Positions 8,492 through 17,363 of a stretch of DNA of 64,000 nucleotides are shown here, piece by piece. The notes below the pieces were generated by a model that saw nothing but the letters and a program-made list of their open reading frames with translations, had not been told where the DNA came from and searched no databases. The stretch is from the NCBI RefSeq assembly GCF_900102265.1, contig NZ_FNBH01000006.1, forward strand, positions 1 through 64,000. The letters are read 5' to 3'. Position 1 is the first letter of the stretch; each line of letters starts with the position of its first letter. The stretch is from Epilithonimonas hungarica. Lineage in GTDB: Bacteria > Bacteroidota > Bacteroidia > Flavobacteriales > Weeksellaceae. The position numbers were made by a program, and so were the translations under genes.

Positions 8492-9430
8492 TTATGATTG
8501 ATAAAACTCAACGCTTACTTTTTTACCAACTTTCAGATTGATTTCTGAACCGATGATTAAAGGTCTGTTGTCAAAAATATGCCCATTTGGAAAGGTAAAA
8601 ACAGTTGGAAAATCATATTTGGAAACTCTGTCGGCAATCAATTGATACGTGAAGGAATCGAAAGATTCTTCGTATTCTTTATTCTCATTTTCTTTGCCCA
8701 TATTGGTCATTCCGCCAACAATTAATCCTTTGATCTTTTTGAAAATGCCGGCTAATTCCAAGCTTATAATCATTCTGTCCAAAGCGTAGAAATTTTCTCC
8801 GATATCTTCTATGAATAAAATTTTATCTGCGAAATCAAAGGAATATTGAGTTCCTAAAAGTGCATAAACCAACGCCAAATTTCCTCCAATTAGAATTCCG
8901 GAAGTCTCTCCTACTCTATTATTTGGATTTGAATCGATTTTATAATTGAGTTTTTTGCCTTTCAGAATATCAAAAATCAGTTCATAACTTTCTTCTGTAA
9001 CGCCAAAACTTGAAGTTTTAATCGTTTGTCCGTGAATAGATGCAAAACCTTTTTTCAGCAAATAACTTTGAATAACCGTATTATCAGAATAGCCGATATA
9101 CCATTTTGGATTCTTCTTGAATCCTTTCAAATCTAAATGTTGAACCAAATGCTGACATCCATAGCCACCTCTTGAAGCCCAGATTGCAGAAATATCTGGG
9201 TCGTTTAAAGCCCAATTGATATCATTTATCCGTTGTTCTTCTGTTCCGGCGTATGAATAGCCGTTTTGGTATTTTGTGTACAGATTTTCGCCTAAAATGG
9301 GTTCGTACCCTTTGGACTTTATTAATTCTAACGTTTTATCCAATTGTGGAATCTCGACAGAACCTGCTGGCGAAATAATGGCAATTTTATCTCCCTTTTT
9401 GAGTGGTTTTGGGAAAGTGATGTTTTGCAT
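8492..9430 (-). CDS. LD-carboxypeptidase (peptidase S66)
   Basis: A 312-residue cytoplasmic serine peptidase that trims the terminal D-alanine from muropeptide tetrapeptides during peptidoglycan recycling. The nucleophile lies in WYIGYSDNT, the family G-x-S-D motif; the Glu of FIEDIGENFYALDRM and the His of FPNGHIFDNRPL complete the Ser-Glu-His triad. The N-terminal KKGDKIAIISPAGSV is also typical. Length matches the family (about 300). First gene of a two-gene unit with yraN. The leader holds the flavobacterial pattern GCAAAGGTCGCAAAGA but no clear exact -7 box. Confidence 0.92.
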   Translation of the reverse strand: MQNITFPKPLKKGDKIAIISPAGSVEIPQLDKTLELIKSKGYEPILGENLYTKYQNGYSYAGTEEQRINDINWALNDPDISAIWASRGGYGCQHLVQHLDLKGFKKNPKWYIGYSDNTVIQSYLLKKGFASIHGQTIKTSSFGVTEESYELIFDILKGKKLNYKIDSNPNNRVGETSGILIGGNLALVYALLGTQYSFDFADKILFIEDIGENFYALDRMIISLELAGIFKKIKGLIVGGMTNMGKENENKEYEESFDSFTYQLIADRVSKYDFPTVFTFPNGHIFDNRPLIIGSEINLKVGKKVSVEFYQS

Positions 9431-9550
9431 TTGTGTTTGTTTGATGTATTGATTTTAACGCAAAGGTCGCAAAGATTTTTTATTTTTATTGAAAATATTT
9501 TAAAGCTCATAAAGCCGTAGTACTCAGCAAATAATTTGATTAAAGATCGA

Positions 9551-9680
9551 TTTTGTCATTCCGTAAGAATCTCAACAGTATAGATTCCTATGGAATGGCA
9601 AAAATTGTGTTTAGACTGTTTCTTTTTTATTTTGAATCTGCAACCCGACTTGAGCGGTTGGGCCCTTTGATTTTGCTCAG
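9551..9680 (+). repeat. Dispersed intergenic repeat, copy A (hairpin plus degenerate body)
   Basis: An imperfect inverted repeat TTTTGTCATTCCGTAAGAAT (from 9551) pairs with its partner ending at 9603. After it comes TGCAACCCGACTTGAGCGG (about 9639-9659). The same order, hairpin then TGCAGCCCGACTTGAGCGG, occurs at 34476-34582, so the two are copies of one element. The 3' half of copy A is not recognisable. The remainder of the 287-bp spacer 9431-9717 shows nothing else. Confidence 0.7.
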
Positions 9681-9717
9681 GATAAACTACAGACGGATAA
9701 GTTGCCCCAAACTATCT

Positions 9718-10395
9718 CTACTTGATCTTCGGCTGTTGTTTCTCTGCTTTTTCTAATTTTTCCTCGAACTTATTGAACTTTTTGAAGCTTTGAAGGAAAA
9801 TAAAGAAACTAAATAATACCAAAATACAACCCACTGCCTTTCGGATTTTGTTGGCAACTCTTTGATTTAATTTATCGTGGAATTGTTTTGCTAAAAGTAT
9901 CTTGGAAAGGTCAATTAACAAATAAGTTCCAATTACAATCCCAATATAAAGTATAAAATCCTGAACTTTTGGATAGGCATTTCGGACTGAAACTACGGTA
10001 ACTAACCAAAATAAAACGACTCCTATATTTAGTAAATTGAGTAAAAATCCGTTTAGAAAGGTCTTGATGTAATTCTGGTCGATGAGTTTTTCTTCGCCTT
10101 CGATGTGCATTTTGGTTCTAGAGAGAAGCATATAAATGGCATAAATCAAAATGAGAAACGCCGAAATACGATAAAATCCGGGGTGTTTATCGATAAGACT
10201 TACCAAATCTGCGCTGGCATAATAACTGACAACTATACAAAGTAAATCGGCAGAAACTACACCGATATCCAAAGCAATGGCGTGTCTTGGACCGCGGGAA
10301 AAACTGGTTTCTATCAACAGGAAAAAAATAGGTCCGATAAAGACCAAACTTAGCATTATTCCTAATCCGACAGCGTATAAAATGAGTTCGAGCAT
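9718..10395 (-). CDS. LysE family translocator
   Basis: A 225-residue inner-membrane protein with six predicted hydrophobic segments in the LysE/RhtB arrangement: an N-terminal helix (LILYAVGLGIMLSLVFIGPI) with the Gly-Pro of the family motif, then SRGPRHAIALDIGVVSADLL, which fits the conserved G-x-x-x-A-x-x-x-x-x-G-x-x-x-G/A-D pattern. A ~25-residue Lys/Glu-rich cytoplasmic tail follows. Family members export amino acids or other small metabolites; the substrate cannot be inferred. It stands alone between a dispersed repeat and rnr. Confidence 0.85.
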   Translation of the reverse strand: MLELILYAVGLGIMLSLVFIGPIFFLLIETSFSRGPRHAIALDIGVVSADLLCIVVSYYASADLVSLIDKHPGFYRISAFLILIYAIYMLLSRTKMHIEGEEKLIDQNYIKTFLNGFLLNLLNIGVVLFWLVTVVSVRNAYPKVQDFILYIGIVIGTYLLIDLSKILLAKQFHDKLNQRVANKIRKAVGCILVLFSFFIFLQSFKKFNKFEEKLEKAEKQQPKIK

Positions 10396-10509
10396 TCTTT
10401 TTAAATTTCAGAACCGGCTGTAAAAATAGAGATTTAAAATTTAAAGCAATGTTTAAATTTCATCAAAATTGATTCTCCAACTCTAAAGAACGCAATTTTG
10501 ATGAAAATT

Positions 10510-12663
10510 TTAGTCATTAATAATCTTAAAATCCAGTTGCTTAGCAATCAGATTGGCTTTCACCACTTTGATTTTGACCTCGTCTCCTAATTGGTAAGTG
10601 TTACCTGTTCTGGAACCGATAATCGCATAATTCTTTGCATCCAAAGAGTATGAATCATCCACCAAATCTCGCAATTTTATCATTCCTTCTGCTCCATTTT
10701 CAGGGATTTCTACCCAGAAACCATACTCTGCAACACCGGAAATAACGCCTGAGAAAACTTCGCCAACGTGGTCTTCCATAAACTTGACCTGCATAAATTT
10801 GATGCTTTCTCTTTCCGCTTCAGAAGCTAATCTTTCCATTGCTGAACAATGTTTTGCTTTCTCTTCCACTTCTTCTTTGTTAGGCGATTTTCCGCCGTCC
10901 AAATAATGTTGTAGCAATCTGTGCGCAATCAAATCCGGATAACGCCGGATTGGCGATGTAAAGTGCGAATAATACTCGAAGCCAAGTCCGTAATGTCCAA
11001 TCGGGTCTGTGGAATAAACGGCTTTGCTCATACTTCTCATAGCCAAAGTTTCTATCATATTCTCTTCTCCTTTTCCTTTTACATCACTCAATAATTTATT
11101 CAAAGATTCAGCGACTTTTTGAGTATTTGCCAAATCCATTTTGTAACCGAAACTTCCTACAAAATCTCTTAAAGCCGTTAATTTCGCTGGGTCCGGGTCA
11201 TCGTGGATTCTATAGATGAAAGTATTTCCCGTTGGTTCATTTCTTTTATTAAGTGAAATAAATTCGGATACTTTTTTGTTGGCCAAAAGCATAAATTCCT
11301 CGATCAAGTGATTGGAATCCTTGCTGACTTTGAAGTAAACGCCAATCGGTTTGTTATTTTCATCCAAATTGAATCTAACTTCACTTCTGTCAAACGTAAT
11401 TGCACCATTTCTGATACGTTCCTGACGCATTATTTTAGCCAATCTGTCCAACTGAAGAATTTCCTCAACCAAGTCTCCTTCTTTGGTTTCAATTCTTTCC
11501 TGCGCTTCTTCATAAGCAAATCTTCTGTCGGAATGGATAACCGTTCTGCCAAACCATTGTTTATGGATTTTCGCTTCTTCATCCAGTTCAAAAACGGCTG
11601 AGAATGTGAATTTATCTTCATTTGGACGCAGTGAGCAAACATCGTTACTCAAAACTTCCGGAAGCATCGGAACTACCCTATCAACCAGATAAACCGAAGT
11701 TGCTCTCGCATAAGCCTCATCATCCAAAATGGTCCCAGGTTTTACATAATGCGAAACATCAGCAATATGAACGCCTATTTCCCAAAGTCCGCTATCTAAT
11801 TTTCTGATAGATAAGGCATCATCAAAATCTTTGGCATCTTTCGGGTCGATCGTGAATGTCAGAATATCACGCATATCCCAACGTTTCGCCACTTCATCCG
11901 CATTGATACTTCTGTCGATTTGGTCTGCATCGTGTTCTACTTCTGGCGGAAAATTATAAGGCAATCCGTACTCTGCCAAAATTGAATGTATTTCTGTTTC
12001 GTGGTCACCAGGCGTTCCAAGAACAGTTGTGATTTCGCCTTCCGGATTTTTGCTTCCTGGTTTCCATTCCAGCATTTTTACGATGACCTTATCGCCGTCC
12101 TCTGCACCATTGAAATGGTTTTTGGAAATGAAAATATCGGTGTTGAGCTTCTTCTTATCCAAAACTACAAACCCGAAATCTTTTTCCGCGATCTTTTGAA
12201 AAGTTCCAACGAAAGTGTCTTTGGCCCTTTCCAAAACTTCTACCACAGAACCTTCCAGTTTTTTGCCTTTGAAATTGTAAGTTACGATCAGGACTTTATC
12301 GCCTTGCAAAGCGTCTTTTACATTTTTCTGATGTATGAAGATGTCATCATTGATTCCTTCAACTTTTACATAAGCATTTCCGGATTGATTGAAATCTATA
12401 ACGCCTGTCAAAGTCCCTTCTATATTGAGGTTGACGATGTATTTTCCTTTCTCTGTTTCTTTGATTTTCTGGGTTGCCTGCAACCTGTGAAGCGCCTGAA
12501 TCACAAGCTCTCTTTGTCTTGGATTTTTGTAATTTATCCCTTCTGCAATCTGTTTATAATTGTAGATTTTGGATGTTTTCTGATTCATAAAACGAAGGAT
12601 CGTCCTTCCTAAATCCAGAAGTTTCTGTTCGTTTTTATGACTTATATTTTTTTTGTTTTTCAT
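10510..12663 (-). CDS. rnr: Ribonuclease R
   Basis: A 717-residue 3'-5' exoribonuclease that degrades structured RNA and takes part in rRNA quality control. In order: a winged-helix-like N-terminus, cold-shock domains (GVIDFNQSGNAYVKVEG and TFVGTFQKIAEKDFGFVV), the RNB catalytic domain with the metal-binding Asp cluster DPKDAKDFDDALS and the HFTSPIRRYPDLIAHR motif, and a C-terminal S1 domain (GEVFSGVISGVAEYGFWVEI). Length fits the family. It starts 3 nt after the stop of the small exported protein upstream and may be co-transcribed with it. Confidence 0.95.
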   Translation of the reverse strand: MKNKKNISHKNEQKLLDLGRTILRFMNQKTSKIYNYKQIAEGINYKNPRQRELVIQALHRLQATQKIKETEKGKYIVNLNIEGTLTGVIDFNQSGNAYVKVEGINDDIFIHQKNVKDALQGDKVLIVTYNFKGKKLEGSVVEVLERAKDTFVGTFQKIAEKDFGFVVLDKKKLNTDIFISKNHFNGAEDGDKVIVKMLEWKPGSKNPEGEITTVLGTPGDHETEIHSILAEYGLPYNFPPEVEHDADQIDRSINADEVAKRWDMRDILTFTIDPKDAKDFDDALSIRKLDSGLWEIGVHIADVSHYVKPGTILDDEAYARATSVYLVDRVVPMLPEVLSNDVCSLRPNEDKFTFSAVFELDEEAKIHKQWFGRTVIHSDRRFAYEEAQERIETKEGDLVEEILQLDRLAKIMRQERIRNGAITFDRSEVRFNLDENNKPIGVYFKVSKDSNHLIEEFMLLANKKVSEFISLNKRNEPTGNTFIYRIHDDPDPAKLTALRDFVGSFGYKMDLANTQKVAESLNKLLSDVKGKGEENMIETLAMRSMSKAVYSTDPIGHYGLGFEYYSHFTSPIRRYPDLIAHRLLQHYLDGGKSPNKEEVEEKAKHCSAMERLASEAERESIKFMQVKFMEDHVGEVFSGVISGVAEYGFWVEIPENGAEGMIKLRDLVDDSYSLDAKNYAIIGSRTGNTYQLGDEVKIKVVKANLIAKQLDFKIIND

Positions 12664-12666
12664 TTT

Positions 12667-13461
12667 TTAATTTTTTGTTTCAATCAATTTCCATTGATTG
12701 TTTACATATTGATAAAATAATTCCTTCCTGATTCTTTTTTCTCCGTTATATAATTCCAATTCAAAAAAATATACATTAGAAAAATCCATGTATGATGTAG
12801 GAAATACATTTAAAGCATAAATTATTAAAGATTTTTTTGATTGTGTTTCTTTTTTATCAAGATACAACTCTAATTCTTTTTTAGGTTTTTTATCAGAAGT
12901 ATAGTAGAATTTTTTCTTATTATTTTCAGAATCTATATACAACCCTTCATATATAGGTTTAATATCATTTTCGGTTAAATAATCTGCTGATATTAAATTA
13001 CCATTTACTTCTTTTATTCTTATTCCATTAGAATAAATTGAAGGAATAATTATTTTATTTTTGAAAAATTTTTGAAATCTTTTGTAATTTTCCTTATTCC
13101 ACAATTTCTGATAAATCGAAAAGGAAATTTGATTATAATATTCAATACAATTATAATTTTTTACATTATTTGCTATTGGAATTCCATCTTCAATATATAA
13201 ATAAAGTATTTTTATTTTATTGGATTTTATATTTTTAAATTCTTGCAATTCAAAAAGTTTCGGAAAAAAATTTTCGAAATTGATATTTTTTAATTTTTCT
13301 ATTTCTTCTTCATCTCTTTTCTTTTTCTTTTCAAAATGTTTTTTACAATCTTCCTGAGTTCTCACAATTTCTGTAATATCATTTGTACTTGATGAATCTA
13401 TTTCTTGCGCTAATAAACACAAAAAAGAAAAAATCATCAGAATAGAAAAATATATTTTCAT
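12667..13461 (-). CDS. Exported hypothetical protein
   Basis: 264 residues, beginning with a signal peptide (MKIYFSILMIFSFLCLLAQ). The mature part is very rich in Lys, Ile, Tyr and Asn, with a Lys/Glu stretch near the N-terminus (KKHFEKKKKRDEEEIEKL). No family was recognised. It sits between the DUF1016 gene (4-nt gap) and rnr (3-nt gap) and has lower GC than both, which could indicate a later insertion into this gene string. A periplasmic or outer-membrane location is inferred from the signal peptide only. Confidence 0.6.
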   Translation of the reverse strand: MKIYFSILMIFSFLCLLAQEIDSSSTNDITEIVRTQEDCKKHFEKKKKRDEEEIEKLKNINFENFFPKLFELQEFKNIKSNKIKILYLYIEDGIPIANNVKNYNCIEYYNQISFSIYQKLWNKENYKRFQKFFKNKIIIPSIYSNGIRIKEVNGNLISADYLTENDIKPIYEGLYIDSENNKKKFYYTSDKKPKKELELYLDKKETQSKKSLIIYALNVFPTSYMDFSNVYFFELELYNGEKRIRKELFYQYVNNQWKLIETKN

Positions 13462-13465
13462 TATT

Positions 13466-14578
13466 TTAGAATTTATCCTGTTCCTCTTCTATGATTCTTT
13501 TCAACTCCTCTTCTTTTGGAAGGCTTACCATATATTTTTTCACAAAAATCTGCTGAGAAAGTCCTGTGGTAGCATATTTTACCAAAGATTCATTTTTATT
13601 GGCGCAAAGAATAATTCCTATTGGTGGATTATCACCTTCATTTTTCTCGTTTTCGTTGTAATAATTGAGATAAACATTCATTTGACCAGCATCTGCGTGA
13701 GAAAACTCTCCTAATTTTAAGTCTATCAAAATATTACATCGCAAAATCCTATGATAAAAAACCAAATCTATGTAATAATGCGTATTATCAAATGTAATTC
13801 TCTTCTGTCTTGCTTCAAAACAAAAACCTTTGCCCAATTCCAAAAGAAAAGTCTGCAAATGATTGATAATACTGAGTTCTAATTGATTTTCTGTGTAAGA
13901 ATTTTCTTCTTTGAGACCCAAAAATTCCAAAATATAAGGACTTCTGAAAAAATTTTCTGCCTGAGGTTTTTCAGATTTTTGATGTTCCTCCAAGACTTTT
14001 TGCTTGTCTTTGCTGAGACCAGTTCTTTCAAAAAGCATAGAATTGATGGCTCTCTGCAATTCCCGAACCGACCAATTATTCTTGACAGCTTCTGTTTCGT
14101 AGAAAGTCCTTTTGGTTTTATTTTCTAATTTTAGAAACTCGATGAAATGCGAAAAACTTAATTGATTGATTAATTTATTTGAATCATTACTCCAATGATT
14201 TTCTTTATTAATATCATCATTTTCAGATTCTGCTGACAGCGACCGCAAAATTTCATTTTGTTGGTTTTCAGTTAAATACAATTTTGCGGTCGCTGTCAGC
14301 AAAATGCTTTGATAAGTAATATAGAAATCCTTACAAATATAAAGATGCCTTTCTCTTATTTGTTCTACACCAGAATTTTTTAGTCTTTTTTCAATTTCCT
14401 TATACAGATTTTTTCCGTATTCTGCTCTGTCGTTACCATTCAACTCATATTCAGAAATATAAAAACCAATCAACCAATTTCTCAAAGTAAGTGCCACATT
14501 CACTTGTCTTTGAGCTTGGTTTTTGAAGAAGACTTGAGTTTCTCCAATCTTGGAAATTAGTAGAGATATTTCTTGCAT
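13466..14578 (-). CDS. DUF1016 / YhcG-type PD-(D/E)XK nuclease domain protein
   Basis: A 370-residue protein of the YhcG family. The N-terminal domain (about 1-180) contains RQVNVALTLRNWLIGFYISEYE and RHLYICKDFYITY; the C-terminal domain carries a nuclease-like core, HYYIDLVFYHRILRCNILIDLKLGEF, where Asp of Y-I-D-L-V and Asp-Leu-Lys of IDLKLGEF fit D...(D/E)-x-K, followed by QMNVYLNYYNENEK. Homologues are often found near restriction or mobile loci; the physiological role is not settled. A 22-bp perfect inverted repeat lies inside the coding sequence (14231-14301) and encodes the LLTATAKLY and NEILRSLSAES segments. Confidence 0.85.
   Translation of the reverse strand: MQEISLLISKIGETQVFFKNQAQRQVNVALTLRNWLIGFYISEYELNGNDRAEYGKNLYKEIEKRLKNSGVEQIRERHLYICKDFYITYQSILLTATAKLYLTENQQNEILRSLSAESENDDINKENHWSNDSNKLINQLSFSHFIEFLKLENKTKRTFYETEAVKNNWSVRELQRAINSMLFERTGLSKDKQKVLEEHQKSEKPQAENFFRSPYILEFLGLKEENSYTENQLELSIINHLQTFLLELGKGFCFEARQKRITFDNTHYYIDLVFYHRILRCNILIDLKLGEFSHADAGQMNVYLNYYNENEKNEGDNPPIGIILCANKNESLVKYATTGLSQQIFVKKYMVSLPKEEELKRIIEEEQDKF
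14231..14301. repeat. Perfect 22-bp inverted repeat inside the DUF1016 gene
   Basis: The arms at 14231-14252 and 14280-14301 are exact reverse complements (core TGCTGACAGCGACCGCAAAA) separated by 27 nt. The arms are much richer in GC than the surrounding gene. Both stay in frame and the encoded protein remains full length. Confidence 0.85.
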
Positions 14579-14702
14579 TTTTATTTTAATCCAAAAATGG
14601 ATTTAATTTTTTATTAAAGATAAAATAAAATAGGGGAGTTCAGGAAACCTTTGTATTAATTTATGGTTTCGTGAGAAAGAACTTTCTCTGTGAAATGCGT
14701 TG

Positions 14703-14710
14703 CAAAGATA
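14703..14710 (-). promoter_or_regulatory. Putative -7 element for the DUF1016-rnr gene string
   Basis: TATCTTTG on the minus strand matches the consensus exactly and lies about 125 nt before the DUF1016 start codon. No TTG was seen 19 nt further upstream. The rest of the 205-bp spacer 14579-14783 shows no other feature. Confidence 0.4.
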
Positions 14711-14783
14711 CAATTTTATTAATAATTCAGTTTTTTGCGGTCAATTAAAATAAAAAAGACTTACAAATTGTAAGTCTCTATAT

Positions 14784-15215
14784 CTAGCAAAATGCGATTT
14801 TATCAACTCTGTTCTGATGTCTGCCACCTTCAAAATCAGTAGTGAGGAATCTATCTACAATCTCGAATGCCAATTCTTTTGCAATAAATCTCGCAGGAAT
14901 CGAAATCATATTCGCATCATTATGTTGTCTCGCTAATGATGCAATCTCGGGCATCCAACACAACGCACATCTTATTTTCTGATGCTTATTTGCTGTGATC
15001 TGAACACCATTTCCACTTCCGCAGATCAAGATTCCCAATTCGTTTTCTCCGCTTTCCACAGACGTTGCTGCGGGATGTACAAAATCCGGATAATCTACAG
15101 AATCAGTAGAGTAGGTGCCAAAATCCTGAACTTCGTACTTACCTTCGAGGTATTTTTTTATCAATTCTTTGTATTCAAAACCGGCATGGTCAGCGGCTAT
15201 TGCTATCTTTTTCAT
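14784..15215 (-). CDS. rpiB: Ribose-5-phosphate isomerase B
   Basis: A 143-residue cytoplasmic isomerase interconverting ribulose-5-phosphate and ribose-5-phosphate in the pentose phosphate pathway. Family residues are visible: AADHAGFEYKE at the N-terminus (Asp-His substrate contacts), GTYSTDSVDYPDFVHPAA, the catalytic Cys65 in GILICGSGNGVQITANK, and NDANMISIPAR. Length fits (about 145). It is transcribed away from the long AT-rich spacer that separates it from pgk and appears monocistronic. Confidence 0.94.
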   Translation of the reverse strand: MKKIAIAADHAGFEYKELIKKYLEGKYEVQDFGTYSTDSVDYPDFVHPAATSVESGENELGILICGSGNGVQITANKHQKIRCALCWMPEIASLARQHNDANMISIPARFIAKELAFEIVDRFLTTDFEGGRHQNRVDKIAFC

Positions 15216-15951
15216 TTTAAAATTATCATTTTTACTTTTGACATTATAAAATTACTACATATTTTGTAATTGTTGGCATAGTATTTTAATATAATCAACA
15301 TTAATATTTTGAATTAATTATTTAAATATCAATAATATAAAATTTATAATGATAATTAATTAAACAAAATTTATAATCATTAATAAAAAGATAATAGAAT
15401 GTTAGAAATTGTTAGAAAACCTGTGGATAACTTCTGTCAAATAATTCTTTTAAAAATTGATTAATTTTAGTAATGCACTTTTATGGAGAACAAATAATTC
15501 TTTTTTTCAAAAAACTTTTATTGGAGATCAGGTTCGTTTATCCGCAAGAAGGTTTTGAAGAAGAGAGAAAATTTATAATTATAAACATTTGTTGATAACC
15601 TATTTAATTATTTGATTAATAGAATCTTAAATATGTTAAAAAGGTCTTAATTACTTCACATTTCCTGTGACAAAATATTCCATATTTATTTATCCGCATA
15701 CTCTCTTCTACAACAATATACTACAATCTTATTTTTTATAAAAAGAAAAAGAAAGTTGTTTATGAATGTAAAATAAGTTTGTGGATTTTTTTTGAGAATA
15801 AAATTTTTAAAAGGAGGGAATTAGTTTTAAATTTGTGAAACAAAGAGAGGAGGATTGATTTCGAGTCTCTGTAAAAACCTTAAATTATATTTTAAATGAA
15901 ATCGCTGCAAAGTGATTGCATTATAGCAAATGAAATAATATAAATCTGTAT
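15216..15951. other. 736-bp AT-rich spacer, candidate replication origin
   Basis: No ORF of any plausibility lies here, and the stretch separates divergent rpiB and pgk. DnaA-box-like 9-mers are TGTGGATAA (15422-15430, exact complement of TTATCCACA), TTATCCGCA (15538-15546 and 15690-15698), TGTTGATAA (15590-15598) and TGTGGATTT (15780-15788). Between and before them are long A/T runs (for example 15300-15400) suited to unwinding. The presence of parS sites on both sides supports an origin-proximal position. It may alternatively be no more than a long pgk leader region. Confidence 0.45.
15828..15835 (+). promoter_or_regulatory. Putative -7 element for pgk
   Basis: TAAATTTG fits TAnnTTTG and would leave a leader of about 110 nt before the pgk ATG. 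A matching -33 element at 17-23 nt was not evident. Confidence 0.4.
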
Positions 15952-17142
15952 ATGAAAACAATAAAAGATTTCGATTTTAAAAACAAAAAGGCTTTAGTAA
16001 GAGTTGATTTCAATGTTCCTCAGGATGAAAATCTTAATGTAACTGATAATACAAGGATTACTGCTGTAAAGCCTACTGTAGATAAAATTCTTGCTGACGG
16101 AGGTTCCGTAATCCTGATGACGCATCTAGGAAGGCCAAAAGGAGAAGTGAATGATAAATACTCTCTAAAACACGTTTTGAGCGAGGTTTCTAAGGTTCTT
16201 GGTCAGGAAGTAAAATTCGTGGAAGAATCGATAGGAGAGAAGGCGGAACAAGCAGCAGCTGACCTACAAGCCGGAGAGATCTTATTATTGGAGAATCTGC
16301 GTTTTCATAATGAAGAAGAAAAAGGTGACGAGGCTTTTGCTGAGAAATTATCTAAATTAGGTGATGCTTATGTGAATGATGCCTTCGGAACGGCTCACAG
16401 AGCACACGCTTCAACAGCTGTGATAGCAGAATTCTTTCCTTCTACTAAATTTTTCGGTTTACTGATGGAAAAAGAATTGGTAGCAATTGATAAAGTTCTA
16501 AAGTCCGGTGAAAAACCTGTAACTGCGATACTTGGAGGTTCTAAAGTTTCCACGAAAATTACAATAATAGAAAATATTCTTCCAGCAATTGATAATTTGA
16601 TTATAGGTGGAGGAATGTCATTTACTTTCATTAAAGCACTTGGCGGAAAAATCGGACAATCTATTGTTGAAGATGATAAATTGAATCTTGCTATCGAGAT
16701 TCTTGCAAAAGCAAAAGAACATGACGTAGATGTTTATCTTCCGACTGATGTTGTGATTGCCGATGATTTCAACAACGAAGCTGAAAGAAAAGTAGCGGAT
16801 ATCCGAGAGATCCCTGAAGATTGGCAAGGTTTGGATGCAGGCCCAAGGTCAAGAGAAATTTTCAATGATGTTCTTTTGAATTCAAGAACGATTTTGTGGA
16901 ATGGTCCAATCGGTGTTTTTGAAATGCCTAATTTTGCTGCAGGAACTATAGCTTTAGGAGAAAGTATTGCTGAAGCTACAAAATTGGGAGCTTTCTCATT
17001 AGTGGGAGGGGGAGACAGTGTTGCTTTTGTAAAACAATTCGGTTATTCTGATAAAGTGAGTTATGTTTCAACAGGAGGTGGAGCTATGTTGGAAAGCTTG
17101 GAAGGATTAGAACTTCCAGGTGTTGCAGCAATTAACAAATAA
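15952..17142 (+). CDS. pgk: Phosphoglycerate kinase
   Basis: A 396-residue glycolytic enzyme transferring phosphate from 1,3-bisphosphoglycerate to ADP. The N-terminal substrate domain shows [13 protein letters not shown] and [10 protein letters not shown], then [13 protein letters not shown] and [13 protein letters not shown]; the nucleotide domain shows [21 protein letters not shown] and the C-terminal [11 protein letters not shown]...STGGGAMLE. All conserved blocks are present and length is normal. It is a single-gene unit ending in a strong intrinsic terminator. Confidence 0.97.
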   Translation: MKTIKDFDFKNKKALVRVDFNVPQDENLNVTDNTRITAVKPTVDKILADGGSVILMTHLGRPKGEVNDKYSLKHVLSEVSKVLGQEVKFVEESIGEKAEQAAADLQAGEILLLENLRFHNEEEKGDEAFAEKLSKLGDAYVNDAFGTAHRAHASTAVIAEFFPSTKFFGLLMEKELVAIDKVLKSGEKPVTAILGGSKVSTKITIIENILPAIDNLIIGGGMSFTFIKALGGKIGQSIVEDDKLNLAIEILAKAKEHDVDVYLPTDVVIADDFNNEAERKVADIREIPEDWQGLDAGPRSREIFNDVLLNSRTILWNGPIGVFEMPNFAAGTIALGESIAEATKLGAFSLVGGGDSVAFVKQFGYSDKVSYVSTGGGAMLESLEGLELPGVAAINK

Positions 17143-17162
17143 GAATTCATTTTCTAAAATAT

Positions 17163-17190
17163 AAAACCGACAAAGCAATTTGTCGGTTTT
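17163..17190 (+). terminator. Intrinsic terminator of pgk
   Basis: A 12-bp perfect stem (AAAACCGACAAA, 17163-17174, with 17179-17190) closes a GCAA tetraloop and runs into a T-rich tail (to 17198). It lies 20 nt after the pgk stop. The remaining spacer to 17363 holds nothing recognisable. Confidence 0.92.
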
Positions 17191-17363
17191 TATTTTTGTA
17201 CGTACCTGAATAATATCTTCAAGAAAAATATTTTAAGCGATTCTCAAGGACTTAATTTAAAATTGAGAAATGTTTTTGATTTTTTAAATTTTTGCATTTA
17301 TTAACAATTTTTGAACAAAATAGCTGAAAATTGACTTTCATAAACTACTCAAAAATCCATTTT

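Noticed and set aside
11986-12612. 208-codon plus-strand frame opposite rnr
   Set aside because: Antisense shadow of a complete, well-conserved rnr; the protein has no recognisable features.
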